Shown here piece by piece: positions 1 to 9,058 of a DNA stretch of 64,000 nt. Each line of letters starts with the position of its first letter. Position 1 is the stretch's first letter. Source of the DNA: an uncultured Hyphomicrobiales bacterium. GTDB lineage: Bacteria; Pseudomonadota; Alphaproteobacteria; Rhizobiales; Beijerinckiaceae. Under the pieces are notes generated by a model. That model ran no database searches. It saw only the letters and a program-made list of their open reading frames with translations, and had not been told where the DNA came from. Location of the stretch: NCBI GenBank assembly GCA_903847605.1, contig CAINED010000044.1:124001-188000 (forward strand), written 5' to 3'. The translations under genes were made by a program, and so were the position numbers.

Positions 1-1110
1 GGCAAGCCGCTGATCCTCATCGCCAACAAGGCGGAGGGACGCAGCGGCGAAGCGGGCGCCTACGAGGCTTTCGATCTCGGTCTCGGCGATCCCGTGCCGC
101 TATCCGCCGAACATGGCGACGGGTTCGCCTCGCTCTACGAAGCACTGCGCGAAGCTCTGCCCGCCGAGACTGCTCTGGCTGAAATCGAGAGCGAGGAGGA
201 GGCCGAACGTCCCGTCTTCGCAGATGACGAGGACGGCACCGAACTCGATCTGTCGAAGCCTTTGCGCATCGCGGTCGTCGGGCGGCCCAATGCGGGCAAA
301 TCGACGCTCATCAACCATCTGCTTGGCGAAGACCGGCTTCTGACCGGCCCGGAAGCCGGCATCACCCGCGATTCCATCAGCGTCGATTTTGTCTGGCGTC
401 CGCGCGAGGGCCAGAATCAGGCCGGCGAGCGCCGCATGAAGATTTTCGACACTGCGGGCCTGCGCAAGCGCGCCAACGTGCAGGACAAGCTCGAAAAACT
501 CGCCGCCGCCGATGCGCTGCGCGCCGTGCGTTTCGCCGAAGTCGTCGTGCTCCTCCTCGACGCGACCATTCCCTTCGAGAAGCAGGATCTGACCATCGCC
601 GATCTTGTCGAGCGCGAGGGCAGGGCGCTCGTGATCGCCGTCAACAAATGGGACCTCGTCGAGGATCGCGGCGAGAGACTGGCCATGCTGCGCGAGGAAG
701 CCGAACGCCTGTTGCCGCAGGTGCGCGGCGCGCCGGTCGTTCCCGTCTCGGGCCGCACCGGCGATGGTCTCGAAGGTCTGATGCGCGCGATCGCCAAGGT
801 CCATGAAACCTGGAACCGCCGCATCTCCACATCGCGCCTGAATCGCTGGCTCGCGGATGCAACGCAGCGCACGCCGCCACCGGCTGTTTCCGGCCGGCGC
901 ATCCGCTTGCGTTTCATGACACAGCCCAAAGCGCGCCCGCCCTATTTCGTGATCTTCGGCAATCAGCTCGAAGCCCTGCCGAAAAGCTATGAGCGCTTTC
1001 TCGTGAACGGCCTGCGCGAAAACTTCGATCTGCCGGGCGTGCCCATCCGCATTTCCAAGCGCACGGGCGACAATCCCTACAGCACCAAGGGCAAGCGCAA
1101 GATCTGGTGA
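1..1110 (+). CDS. der: GTPase Der (EngA), 5'-truncated by window edge
   Basis: Der is a double-GTPase ribosome assembly factor acting on the 50S subunit. The frame is open from base 1, so the N-terminal part of the first G domain lies outside the window; its G4-like motif appears as NKAEG near the start. The second G domain is complete: P-loop GRPNAGKS, switch [10 protein letters not shown] and G4 NKWD. It is followed by the C-terminal KH-like domain (about the last 90 residues) with a basic tail ending KGKRKIW. An acidic linker joins the two G domains, as is usual for this family. The gene converges with the channel gene ending at 1123. Confidence 0.97.
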   Translation, partial: GKPLILIANKAEGRSGEAGAYEAFDLGLGDPVPLSAEHGDGFASLYEALREALPAETALAEIESEEEAERPVFADDEDGTELDLSKPLRIAVVGRPNAGKSTLINHLLGEDRLLTGPEAGITRDSISVDFVWRPREGQNQAGERRMKIFDTAGLRKRANVQDKLEKLAAADALRAVRFAEVVVLLLDATIPFEKQDLTIADLVEREGRALVIAVNKWDLVEDRGERLAMLREEAERLLPQVRGAPVVPVSGRTGDGLEGLMRAIAKVHETWNRRISTSRLNRWLADATQRTPPPAVSGRRIRLRFMTQPKARPPYFVIFGNQLEALPKSYERFLVNGLRENFDLPGVPIRISKRTGDNPYSTKGKRKIW

Positions 1111-1122
1111 AAACGATCTCGC

Positions 1123-2223
1123 CTATTTTGCAGCGAACCACTTGTCGTAAAGCTTCTGGTAGGTTCCGTCCTCGCGCAATTGCAGCAGTACGGCGTTGAC
1201 GCGCTTGCGCAGGTCGCTGCCGGCCGGAAACGCAATGCCATAGTCTTCCTTGCGGAAGGTCGAGCCGACGAGATGCACTTTGCCCTTGCCTTCGCTCGCG
1301 GCGTAGTAAAGCAGGATCGGCGAGTCAAAGACAACGGCGTCGACGCTTTTGTCTAGCAGCGCCGTATAGGCCTCGTCTATGCGTGACACTTCGACGACAT
1401 CGGCGCGCAGGTCGCGCAACACGTTCGCAGCCGTGCTGCCACGCGTCGTCGCTACCTTCTTGTTCTGTAAATCGTCGGGACCGTTGATGCCGCCCTGGAT
1501 CTGCTGCACCGTGAGAGTTGCCGACAATTGCGCCGTATAAAGCGCGACGAACACAATGCCTGTGAACATCCAAAGGACCGTGACGATGCGCGACAGCCAG
1601 TGTCGTGGCATGTCGCCACCCTGCGTCGCCAGCGTTGTCGATGCCCAGTAGATCGCATCGAATATTCCGGGAATGTAACCTTTGTGAGCGAGCAGTCCGG
1701 AGGGGTGGCGCCGCTCCAGAAACCAGACGAGGTGGGCTGGAACAAGAACCAGCAAAGCCGCGATGCCGATCCAGACAAGAAAGCCTTTTGAAAATATCAG
1801 GCCAGCCAGATCGCCAAGCGGATTTGGATCGCTGTCCTTGCCCTTGCCACGCACCATGATCTGCAAGCCCGCACTCATCATGGGCTGCGAGAATTCAAAG
1901 ACAGCTTCGCGCGCCGCAGTGATCGAGATCGCGGAAATGCCGGCATCGACCGATTGTGTGCGCACCAGTTCGAGCAAGGCGCGCACATCCGGCGCAACCT
2001 GATAGGTCGTCTTGACTTTCATGCGCTCGCCGATGGCGTTCCACAGGTCGATGCTGAAACCGCTGAGCGTATCGCCTTGCTGCGTTACCATGGGCGGCAG
2101 CACGCGCGTGCCGACCTTGATTTCCGTTGGCGCCGTCTGCGCAGCCAGGGTAGCCGGCAAAAATGCGATGAAAAGCATCGCGACAAGCGAACGAAGCCGA
2201 TCCTTCATGCCAAACTTGCCCAT
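1123..2223 (-). CDS. Prokaryotic ionotropic glutamate receptor-like ligand-gated channel
   Basis: A 366-residue protein with signal peptide (cleavage near AAQ, residue 29) and a family-3 solute-binding fold split by a membrane pore, the topology of ionotropic glutamate receptors and GluR0. Order: lobe S1 (about 34-125), M1 (about 145-170), pore loop (about 186-206), M3-like helix (about 212-232), lobe S2 (about 245-364). Arg105 sits where the receptor Arg binds the ligand alpha-carboxylate; Asp300 sits where an acidic residue binds the amino group. The pore loop reads ATQGGDMP, not the potassium-type TVGYGD, and the M3 segment YTAQLSATLTV resembles the animal SYTANLAAFLTV signature. The ligand may be an amino acid. 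A start at 2208 (MKDRL) is also possible. A plain binding protein is unlikely because of the central hydrophobic segments. Confidence 0.88.
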   Translation of the reverse strand: MGKFGMKDRLRSLVAMLFIAFLPATLAAQTAPTEIKVGTRVLPPMVTQQGDTLSGFSIDLWNAIGERMKVKTTYQVAPDVRALLELVRTQSVDAGISAISITAAREAVFEFSQPMMSAGLQIMVRGKGKDSDPNPLGDLAGLIFSKGFLVWIGIAALLVLVPAHLVWFLERRHPSGLLAHKGYIPGIFDAIYWASTTLATQGGDMPRHWLSRIVTVLWMFTGIVFVALYTAQLSATLTVQQIQGGINGPDDLQNKKVATTRGSTAANVLRDLRADVVEVSRIDEAYTALLDKSVDAVVFDSPILLYYAASEGKGKVHLVGSTFRKEDYGIAFPAGSDLRKRVNAVLLQLREDGTYQKLYDKWFAAK

Positions 2224-2297
2224 GCCCCATGCTCACTTTGTTTTTCTTGAATGACGTCAAGCGTAATCAGACTAAAATGACAGAATTGCAACAGCGC

Positions 2298-3047
2298 TCA
2301 AGCCGGCCCCTGAAACCGCTTGAGCTTGCCCTCCGGCAATTGCAACAATTTGCCCGTCTCCATCCATTCCGGCGAGCAGAGCGCGGCGAGTTTCGGCGCG
2401 ATGTCGTCTGGCGTCGGAAGTGTGAGCGGATCTTCCCCGGGCATCAGTTGCGCGCGCATCTTCGTGCGGACATAGCCGGGATTGACGATGGTGACTTTCA
2501 CGTTCGACGTCGTCGCCGTTTCCGCGGCATAGGTGCGCATCAGTGCATCGAGCGCCGCCTTTGAAATGGCGTACATGCCCTTGTAGGCGGAGAGATCCGC
2601 CTTGTTTCCTGCGCCCGAGGAAATCGCGACGACGCGGCCAGCATCCGAGGCGCGCAGCAGCGGGTCCATCGAGCGTATGAGCCGATAGTTGGCCGTCACG
2701 TTCACCGCGATCGCCTCGTCCCATTGCTTCTGGTCGATATGCGCGATCGGCGTTACCGGCCCGAGCAGCCCGGCATTGGCGACGAGAATATCGAGCTTGC
2801 CCCAGCGCTGATGGATCGCGAGTCCGAGCCTGTCCAGAGCGTCGAAATCCCTGATGTCGCATGGAGCGAGTGTGGCTTCGCCGCCGAGCGCGCGAATCTC
2901 GTCGTCGAGTTCCTCGAGCCCGCCCTGTGTACGCGCCAGCGCGACGACATGCGCGCCCTGCCGCGCGAGTTCTTTCGCGAGACCGCGCCCGATGCCACGC
3001 GACGCGCCCGTGACGAGTGCGATCCGGTTTGCAAGCGGCAACGCCAT
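2298..3047 (-). CDS. SDR family NAD(P)-dependent oxidoreductase
   Basis: A 249-residue classical short-chain dehydrogenase. The Rossmann motif TGASRGIG lies at residues 13-20, NAG at 91-93, catalytic Ser near 143 and Tyr159-x3-Lys163. The start at 3047 (MALPLAN) matches the family's N-terminus; the open frame reaches upstream into purF. It begins 28 bases after the purF stop on the same strand and is probably co-transcribed with it. The substrate cannot be read from the sequence. Confidence 0.92.
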   Translation of the reverse strand: MALPLANRIALVTGASRGIGRGLAKELARQGAHVVALARTQGGLEELDDEIRALGGEATLAPCDIRDFDALDRLGLAIHQRWGKLDILVANAGLLGPVTPIAHIDQKQWDEAIAVNVTANYRLIRSMDPLLRASDAGRVVAISSGAGNKADLSAYKGMYAISKAALDALMRTYAAETATTSNVKVTIVNPGYVRTKMRAQLMPGEDPLTLPTPDDIAPKLAALCSPEWMETGKLLQLPEGKLKRFQGPA

Positions 3048-3075
3048 GATTTTCTTGTCCGTGATGACTTTGCGT

Positions 3076-4617
3076 TCAGCCGGCTTCGGCGAGCAGCGAC
3101 AACTGCTGGCGTGCGGGCGATTCGCCGGACACATCGGTCAGCGATGTCGGATAGTCGCCCGTGAAGCAATGGTCCGTGAATTGCGGCCGCACGGCATCGC
3201 GACCCTCGTAGCCCATCGCCTTGTAGATGCCGTCGACCGACAGGAATGCGAGCGAATCGCAGCCGATGAACTTGCGCATCTCTTCGAGCGAATGCGTGGC
3301 GGCCAGCAGCTTTTCCTTCACCGGCGTGTCGATGCCGTAATAGTCGGGATGAGTGATCGGCGGCGAAGAAATGCGGAAGTGGACTTCACGCGCGCCGGCC
3401 TCGCGCATCATCTGCACGATCTTTACCGACGTCGTCCCGCGCACGATGGAATCGTCGATGAGAATGATGCGCTTGCCTTTCACGACACTGCGGTTGGCGC
3501 TGTGCTTGAGACGCACGCCGAGTTCGCGCACCGATTGGGTCGGCTGGATGAAGGTGCGTCCGACATAGTGATTGCGGATGATGCCGAGTTCGAAGGGGAT
3601 CCCCGATTCCTGCGCATAGCCAATGGCGGCCGGCACGCCGGAGTCAGGGACGGGAATGACCACATCGGCGTCGATACGCGACTCGCGCGCGAGCTGCGCC
3701 CCCATTTTCTTGCGCACGTCATAAACAGAGCGGCCATGCACGATGGAATCGGGACGCGAGAAATAAATGTATTCGAAGATGCAGGGCCGCATCGGCTGCG
3801 GCGGAAAGGGTTTGTGGCTCTCGATACCGTCTTCGGAAATGACGACGATCTCGCCGTTTTCGATGTCGCGCACGAAGCGCGCGCCGATGATGTCGAGCGC
3901 GCAGGTCTCCGACGCGAGTATGTAATGGCCGCCAATTTCGCCGAGCACCAGTGGGCGGATGCCGAGCGGATCGCGCGCGCCGATCAGTTTTTTGTTTGTC
4001 AGCGCGACCAGCGAATAGGCGCCCTCGATCTGGCGCAACGCCTCGATGAAGCGATCGAGAATGCGCGGCTTGCGGCTGCGCGCGACGAGATGAAGAATGA
4101 CTTCTGTATCCGACGTCGACTGGTAGATCGTACCTTCGCGAATAAGTTCGCGGCGCAGGGTCACTGCGTTCGTTAGATTGCCGTTATGCGCTACGGCGAA
4201 GCCGCCGGAATCGAGTTCGGCGAAAAGCGGCTGCACATTGCGCAGGATGGTTTCGCCCTGCGTCGAATAGCGGACATGGCCGATGGCGGCAGAGCCCGGC
4301 AGACGCTTGATCGTTTCGGCTGAAGAAAAGTGCTCGCTGACGAGGCCCATACGCCGCTCGGAAGAGAAGCGCCGGCCATCGAAACTCACGATGCCCGCAG
4401 CTTCCTGTCCGCGATGCTGAAGCGCGTGCAGGCCGAGCGCTGTGACGGCAGCGGCGTCGGGATGGCCGAAGACGCCGAAGACGCCGCACTCCTCGTGCAG
4501 ACGATCTTCTTCGGGATCGAATTCGCCCGCTGCAGGCGCAAAGGATTCGCTGGTGTGAAGGCCGGGTGCAGAGCCCGGCGTCTTGTCGGCCGGGAAGCTT
4601 TCGCGATGGAGCGTCAT
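3076..4617 (-). CDS. purF: Amidophosphoribosyltransferase
   Basis: PurF transfers the amide nitrogen of glutamine to PRPP, the first committed step of purine synthesis. The 513-residue product has a 43-residue leader and then the Ntn-type glutaminase domain, starting at the nucleophile Cys44 (motif ECGVFGVFG). The C-terminal phosphoribosyltransferase domain carries the PRPP loop ILIDDSIVRGTTS. Length and motif order are normal; the long leader before Cys44 is presumably removed by processing. An SDR gene follows 28 bases downstream and the CvpA gene lies upstream on the same strand, a common alphaproteobacterial arrangement. Confidence 0.97.
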   Translation of the reverse strand: MTLHRESFPADKTPGSAPGLHTSESFAPAAGEFDPEEDRLHEECGVFGVFGHPDAAAVTALGLHALQHRGQEAAGIVSFDGRRFSSERRMGLVSEHFSSAETIKRLPGSAAIGHVRYSTQGETILRNVQPLFAELDSGGFAVAHNGNLTNAVTLRRELIREGTIYQSTSDTEVILHLVARSRKPRILDRFIEALRQIEGAYSLVALTNKKLIGARDPLGIRPLVLGEIGGHYILASETCALDIIGARFVRDIENGEIVVISEDGIESHKPFPPQPMRPCIFEYIYFSRPDSIVHGRSVYDVRKKMGAQLARESRIDADVVIPVPDSGVPAAIGYAQESGIPFELGIIRNHYVGRTFIQPTQSVRELGVRLKHSANRSVVKGKRIILIDDSIVRGTTSVKIVQMMREAGAREVHFRISSPPITHPDYYGIDTPVKEKLLAATHSLEEMRKFIGCDSLAFLSVDGIYKAMGYEGRDAVRPQFTDHCFTGDYPTSLTDVSGESPARQQLSLLAEAG

Positions 4618-4763
4618 CGAAGGGCCTTATCCTGCGGGAGGCAACAGCAAAAGCCGCCCGAAAGGCGACTCAAGCTTTGCTCCCAGTCTAGTCTTTTCGT
4701 GATCTCCCCGCCGCCGATATCTGTGCACAAAGCCACCGGATATCAATGCTTGCGGAGAAAAAC

Positions 4764-5366
4764 TCACGATTTGCGGCCGGGGACCGCCGGCGCCGGCTTG
4801 GACGGTTCGCTTGCGGGCTTGTCCGTATCGGCGGGCGCATCCTCGCCGCCCTTGTTGCGCTTCAGCCGCTGCAGCAGCGCGCTCTCGGGATCGTCGGGCA
4901 GGAATGCCATCAGCTGTTCGCCGGTCGCCGTCAGCAAAGGCTTGGTTTTGGCTGTGCGAACCCATTCCGGCTGCGACTTTTCCGGCACCAGCCAGTTGAA
5001 GAAGAGAAAGGCCACGACGCCGAGCAGCAGGCCGCGCGCCGCGCCGAAGATGAAGCCGAGTGAACGATCGAGCGCGCCGACCTTCGAATCGAGAATCACA
5101 TCGGAGATTTTCACGGTGATGATCGAGACGATGATCAGCGTGACGAAGAAGATCGCAGCGGCTGACACGCCCATCGCGATCTGATCCTTACCTCCGGCAT
5201 AGGGCAGAATGTAGGGCACGCCCATGGGATAAAAATAATAGGCCGCAACGGCCGCAGCGCCCCATGAGGCGATGGCGAGCACTTCGCGCGTAAAACCGCG
5301 CAGCATCGACAGCAACGCCGACACCAGAACAACCGCGATCAGCGCAATATCAAGATATGAAGGCAT
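4764..5366 (-). CDS. CvpA family membrane protein
   Basis: A 200-residue inner-membrane protein with about four hydrophobic segments in the first 150 residues and a hydrophilic, Lys/Pro-rich C-terminal tail. The opening MPSYLDIALI and the segment LSMLRGFTREVLAI are typical of CvpA (colicin V production) proteins, whose genes commonly sit beside purF. The start at 5366 was chosen over the upstream ATG at 5405 because the family motif begins there. Its role, linked to envelope homeostasis, is only loosely defined in the family. Confidence 0.9.
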   Translation of the reverse strand: MPSYLDIALIAVVLVSALLSMLRGFTREVLAIASWGAAAVAAYYFYPMGVPYILPYAGGKDQIAMGVSAAAIFFVTLIIVSIITVKISDVILDSKVGALDRSLGFIFGAARGLLLGVVAFLFFNWLVPEKSQPEWVRTAKTKPLLTATGEQLMAFLPDDPESALLQRLKRNKGGEDAPADTDKPASEPSKPAPAVPGRKS

Positions 5367-5479
5367 GAACTCAGCTCGTTGAAAGGCGAACGGCGATCGC
5401 CCCAATGGCTAAAAAGTCCGGCGCCGCCACCGGACGGACGCGACTTATAACCAAGCCATGCCCGCCCGTCACCCCATAG

Positions 5480-6916
5480 TCACACGTTCGCTGATTCCTG
5501 GCGAACAGGGGCCGGGCGCTGGCGCTGACGGCCTTCGTTCCGGGACGAACGCTGGGCGATATCGGCGACGAGAACGGCGATATGGCCGCAGCTTTCGGTC
5601 GCGGGGCCGCTGTCGCTGCCGCCCGATTCGGCTGGAGCGGGGATCACCGCGCGCGCGAACCCGAGTTTTGCCGCTTCCTTGAGTCGCGCGCCCGCATGCA
5701 CGACCGGCCTCACCGCGCCGGAAAGGCCGATCTCGCCGAAATAGACGGTTTCCGCAGGCAATTGCGCGCCGGTCAGAGAGGAGATCAGCGCTGCCGCAAC
5801 GGCAAGATCGGCGGCCGGCTCCTGAATGCGTAGGCCGCCGGCGACATTGAGATAAACGTCATGCTGGCCGAGGCGCAGCCCGCCATGGGCTTCGAGCACC
5901 GCGAGCACCATGGCGAGTCGCGAAGGATCCCAGCCGACCACGGCGCGGCGCGGCGTGCCCAGCGAGGTCGGCGACACCAGCGCCTGGATTTCGACGAGCA
6001 GCGGGCGCGTGCCTTCCATTCCCGCGAAAACCGCCGTTCCCGGCGAGGAAGCATCGCGGCCCGACAGGAAAAGCGCGGAGGGATTGCGCACTTCGCTGAG
6101 ACCCGCGCCCGTCATCTCGAAGACGCCGATCTCGTCGGTCGGTCCGAAGCGGTTCTTCACGGCGCGCAGGATTCGGAACTGGTGGCCGCCGTCCCCCTCG
6201 AAGGAGGCGACAGCATCGACCATGTGCTCGACGACGCGCGGGCCGGCAATTTGTCCGTCCTTGGTGACATGGCCGACGAGGATGACGCAGCTTCCCGTCG
6301 TCTTCGCGTAGCGGATCAGCGCCTGCGCAGAGGCGCGAACCTGCGTGACGGTTCCGGGCGCAGCGTCCGCCCGCGCGGTCCACATGGTCTGGATGGAATC
6401 GATGACGAGCAGGGCAGGCGCGACGCCCTCCTGCAGGGTGGCCAGAATGTCCTCGACACTCGTTTCGGCCGCCAGTTCCACCGGCGCCTTGGAAAGGGCA
6501 AGGCGTTCGGCGCGAAGGCGCACCTGCGCAACGGCCTCTTCGCCGGAAATATAGACGACGCGGCGCTTCTGCGCGGCGAGCGCCGCGCAGGCCTGAATGA
6601 GCAAGGTCGATTTGCCGATGCCGGGTTCGCCGCCGATCAGAATCACCGAGCCCGGCACGAAGCCGCCGCCCGTCACGCGATCGAGTTCGGCAATGCCGGA
6701 GCGGATGCGCGGCGCTTCCGCCTGCGAGCCTGTAAGCCCCTCAAGCGCGAAAATACGGCCCCGGGGCGCGCCTGCAGCGGCTTTTGCCCCGATGCCCGAA
6801 GGCGCGCCTTCCTCCACATACGTATTCCACTCGCCGCAATCCTCGCAGCGGCCCTGCCACCTCTGGGCGACCGAACCACAGGTCTGGCAAACGAAACGGG
6901 AGAGGACACGCGCCAT
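5480..6916 (-). CDS. radA: DNA repair protein RadA
   Basis: RadA is a RecA-like ATPase that promotes branch migration in recombinational repair. The 478-residue product has the N-terminal C4 zinc finger (Cys10, Cys13, Cys24, Cys27), Walker A GGEPGIGKST at 95-104, a Walker B-type LLVIDSIQ, the family signature KNRFG, and a C-terminal Lon-protease-like domain without a protease active site. The tail after about residue 445 is basic and Gly/Ser-rich. A small gene ends 12 bases upstream, so the two are probably co-transcribed. Confidence 0.97.
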   Translation of the reverse strand: MARVLSRFVCQTCGSVAQRWQGRCEDCGEWNTYVEEGAPSGIGAKAAAGAPRGRIFALEGLTGSQAEAPRIRSGIAELDRVTGGGFVPGSVILIGGEPGIGKSTLLIQACAALAAQKRRVVYISGEEAVAQVRLRAERLALSKAPVELAAETSVEDILATLQEGVAPALLVIDSIQTMWTARADAAPGTVTQVRASAQALIRYAKTTGSCVILVGHVTKDGQIAGPRVVEHMVDAVASFEGDGGHQFRILRAVKNRFGPTDEIGVFEMTGAGLSEVRNPSALFLSGRDASSPGTAVFAGMEGTRPLLVEIQALVSPTSLGTPRRAVVGWDPSRLAMVLAVLEAHGGLRLGQHDVYLNVAGGLRIQEPAADLAVAAALISSLTGAQLPAETVYFGEIGLSGAVRPVVHAGARLKEAAKLGFARAVIPAPAESGGSDSGPATESCGHIAVLVADIAQRSSRNEGRQRQRPAPVRQESANV

Positions 6917-6928
6917 GTGCGACTCCGG

Positions 6929-7156
6929 TCAGTTCGCAGCGACAGAGGCGGGCGAAGCAAGATAGGCCCTGAGATCGCCAAGCTGGCGCTCCAGCGCATG
7001 TTCCGCAGCGCGCAACTGCACCAGCGCATCGTCCACCAGCGAGGCGGCGTCGACGAAGGCGCGGGGCGCAGTGAGGCGGCGATGTGCGAAGCCAATGCCT
7101 TCAACAGGGGCCTCGACGGCCGTACCGGCAAGAAAACGTCCGCTCATGTCGTTCAT
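6929..7156 (-). CDS. Small uncharacterised helical protein upstream of radA
   Basis: A 75-residue protein I do not recognise. The start at 7156 (MNDMSGRF) is supported by a strong ribosome binding site, AGGAG, eight bases upstream; the longer frame from 7204 lacks one. The second half (ASLVDDALVQLRAAEHALER region) should form one long amphipathic helix or short coiled coil. The stop lies 12 bases before radA, so translation may be coupled. No signal peptide or membrane segment is visible. Confidence 0.6.
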   Translation of the reverse strand: MNDMSGRFLAGTAVEAPVEGIGFAHRRLTAPRAFVDAASLVDDALVQLRAAEHALERQLGDLRAYLASPASVAAN

Positions 7157-7247
7157 TGGTCGCTCCTGAGTCGCTCTCGAATGATGAGAACGATACAAGA
7201 ACATTCGCTGGTCGCCAAGATGTTTTTATTTTGTTCTCGTTGATGAA

Positions 7248-8213
7248 TTATGAACGGATGGCCGCGACCACCGGCGCGTGGAGTGAGCCCGCGACGAGGC
7301 CTTCGACATGCGCCTCGTCCGCCAGTCCCTCATTGAAAACGGCAATTTCCTCGCACGCGCGGGCCAGTACGGGCGAAACCATGATGTGGTCGAGCATCAC
7401 CCGCCGCCCGTCGTGGATAACGCTGTAGCGTTGCTGCTCCGGCAGCGTCTGTTCGAGCATGTCGAGGCGGCGCGCATCGAGAGCCGGATCGCCCTCGTCG
7501 GGTGTGCCCCTGAGAATGCGGGCTGGCGTTTCGAAGCTTTCGGCGTTCAGGTCGCCGCACACGGCGATGCCGGCATCCGGATTGGCGGCGAAGATCGCGT
7601 CGATAGCGAGCCGCGCTTCCAGCGCCTGTCCCTGCCGCTTGAGGGCGGCAAGGTGAAAGCCCTCGGCCCACTCGGCATTGCTGCTCCAGCGCTGTCCGCG
7701 CCCGGCGGCGGCGTAGGGAGCGGCGCGCGGCGCGCGCAAATGCAGGTTGAAGACATGCAGCGCGCCGAAAGGCGCGGCGATTTCCACTGCGAGCACGGCG
7801 CGATCGAAGCGGATTTCGTGGCTTGCGCTTGAATTGCCGGCCTGCGGCATGCGCCACACAGGCACGAAATCGTGGAATATCCGGCGCTCCGCGACGATCG
7901 GCCAGCGCGAGAGCGTGACGAGATTATGCACGTCGGCGGGCTGGCCCGTCTGCGGATTGACACTATGCGCACGATGAAACGGCGCGTAAGACGTTCCCTC
8001 CAGCAAATGATCCAGAGCGGTGAAGCGTCTCGGTTTCTTGCCGCCATGTCCCTGTGCGTTGACTTCCTGCAGGCAGAGAACATCGGCGTCGAGCTTTTCC
8101 AGGATGGGTCGCAGAGCTTCGAGCCGCGCTGCAAAACCTTCAGGATCTCGCGCCTTCTCGTCGAGAGATTCGAGATTGAACGTGGCGAGCCGCCACCTTG
8201 CGCCGGAAGCCAT
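7248..8213 (-). CDS. Endonuclease/exonuclease/phosphatase (EEP) family protein
   Basis: A 321-residue cytoplasmic EEP-fold metal-dependent phosphoesterase. Motifs in order: ATFNLES (metal Asn), CLQEVN (metal Glu), FNLHLR, CGDLNAE and MLDHIMVS. The last motif, normally S-D-H-x-P, reads SLHAP: the Asp that orients the catalytic His is Leu. The substrate could be DNA, a phospholipid head group or another phosphodiester and cannot be decided here. The gene is divergent from the cytochrome gene at 8316. Confidence 0.85.
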   Translation of the reverse strand: MASGARWRLATFNLESLDEKARDPEGFAARLEALRPILEKLDADVLCLQEVNAQGHGGKKPRRFTALDHLLEGTSYAPFHRAHSVNPQTGQPADVHNLVTLSRWPIVAERRIFHDFVPVWRMPQAGNSSASHEIRFDRAVLAVEIAAPFGALHVFNLHLRAPRAAPYAAAGRGQRWSSNAEWAEGFHLAALKRQGQALEARLAIDAIFAANPDAGIAVCGDLNAESFETPARILRGTPDEGDPALDARRLDMLEQTLPEQQRYSVIHDGRRVMLDHIMVSPVLARACEEIAVFNEGLADEAHVEGLVAGSLHAPVVAAIRS

Positions 8214-8315
8214 TTTGCAACTTTAGGAAGTTGCGGGAACAAGGGCAATTGACGGCGGTCAATGCTATTGGGCGCGTAGCGTTAGATGCTTTCGTCTCAA
8301 CACGGAGTTCCAGCT

Positions 8316-8627
8316 ATGCCCGGCAGACTCGTCATTTCAGCCATCGCACTCGGGTTCGCCGCATCGGCGCAGGCACAATCGCTCGATCAGGGCCGCGACA
8401 TCGCCGTGAAGAGCTGCAGCGAATGCCATCTAGTGGGACGCGCCGACGCGACGCCGAAGAATTTCACCGCCCCGGCTTTCGCGGATATCGGCAGCATGCC
8501 CTCTGCGACGCTCTTGTCGATCAAGGTCTTTCTGCGCACGCCGCATGCGAACATGCCCAACATCATGCTGAACGAAAGCGAACTTGACGCCATCGCCGAA
8601 TACATCATGAGCCTGAAGCGGAACTAG
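8316..8627 (+). CDS. Small periplasmic c-type cytochrome
   Basis: A 103-residue class I cytochrome c. The signal peptide runs to the AQA-QS cleavage region at about residue 20. The heme-binding motif CSECH is near residue 38 and the probable axial Met ligand lies in NMPNIML. The C-terminal helix ESELDAIAEYIMSL is typical of mono-heme cytochromes. The start at 8316 has a GGAG site 11 bases upstream; the upstream ATG at 8286 would put residues before the signal peptide. It stands alone, so its redox partner is unknown. Confidence 0.88.
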   Translation: MPGRLVISAIALGFAASAQAQSLDQGRDIAVKSCSECHLVGRADATPKNFTAPAFADIGSMPSATLLSIKVFLRTPHANMPNIMLNESELDAIAEYIMSLKRN

Positions 8628-8670
8628 GCCCAGAATCCCAGTAAAGATTGGGGAGATGTTTGGCCAACTC

Positions 8671-9015
8671 TTATTTCCACGGCGATGGAGGATCAGGCTT
8701 CTCGCGACGTTTTGATTTCCAAACGTCGATTGTCTCAACTGCAGCCTTCGGCATGTCATTAAACTCTGCGATTGACCCAATCCAAGTTCGTTCCATTGTA
8801 TATTCAGTGTCGTCATTTGTATTAATTGCTGTTGCGTGCACTGTAACGCTATCGTTTTCAGGGGCGCGCACGACGATTTGAAAGCACTCGAAGGGCGGGT
8901 CACCCGGCACGTGAAAGCACCGCGTGGATCGATTCCCCCACTCGGTAAATAGCGTTGTGCCGAGTTTGGCGACCCACTTTTCTATGATTGGATCGATTTG
9001 CGCGTAACTGGACAT
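8671..9015 (-). CDS. Hypothetical protein of unlike base composition
   Basis: A 114-residue soluble protein I do not recognise. It is rich in aromatic and acidic residues (DPIIEKWVAKLG, then FECFQIVVRAP) and ends in a basic, Pro-rich tail. No signal peptide or membrane segment is visible. The coding stretch is visibly poorer in GC than its neighbours, which suggests acquisition by transfer. The chosen start has an AAAGG site 12 bases upstream; an alternative ATG at 9069 would overlap the end of alr. Confidence 0.6.
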   Translation of the reverse strand: MSSYAQIDPIIEKWVAKLGTTLFTEWGNRSTRCFHVPGDPPFECFQIVVRAPENDSVTVHATAINTNDDTEYTMERTWIGSIAEFNDMPKAAVETIDVWKSKRREKPDPPSPWK

Positions 9016-9058
9016 TTGCAAAGTGCCTTTGGAAGCAAGTATTGCTCCGTTTCGCTCT

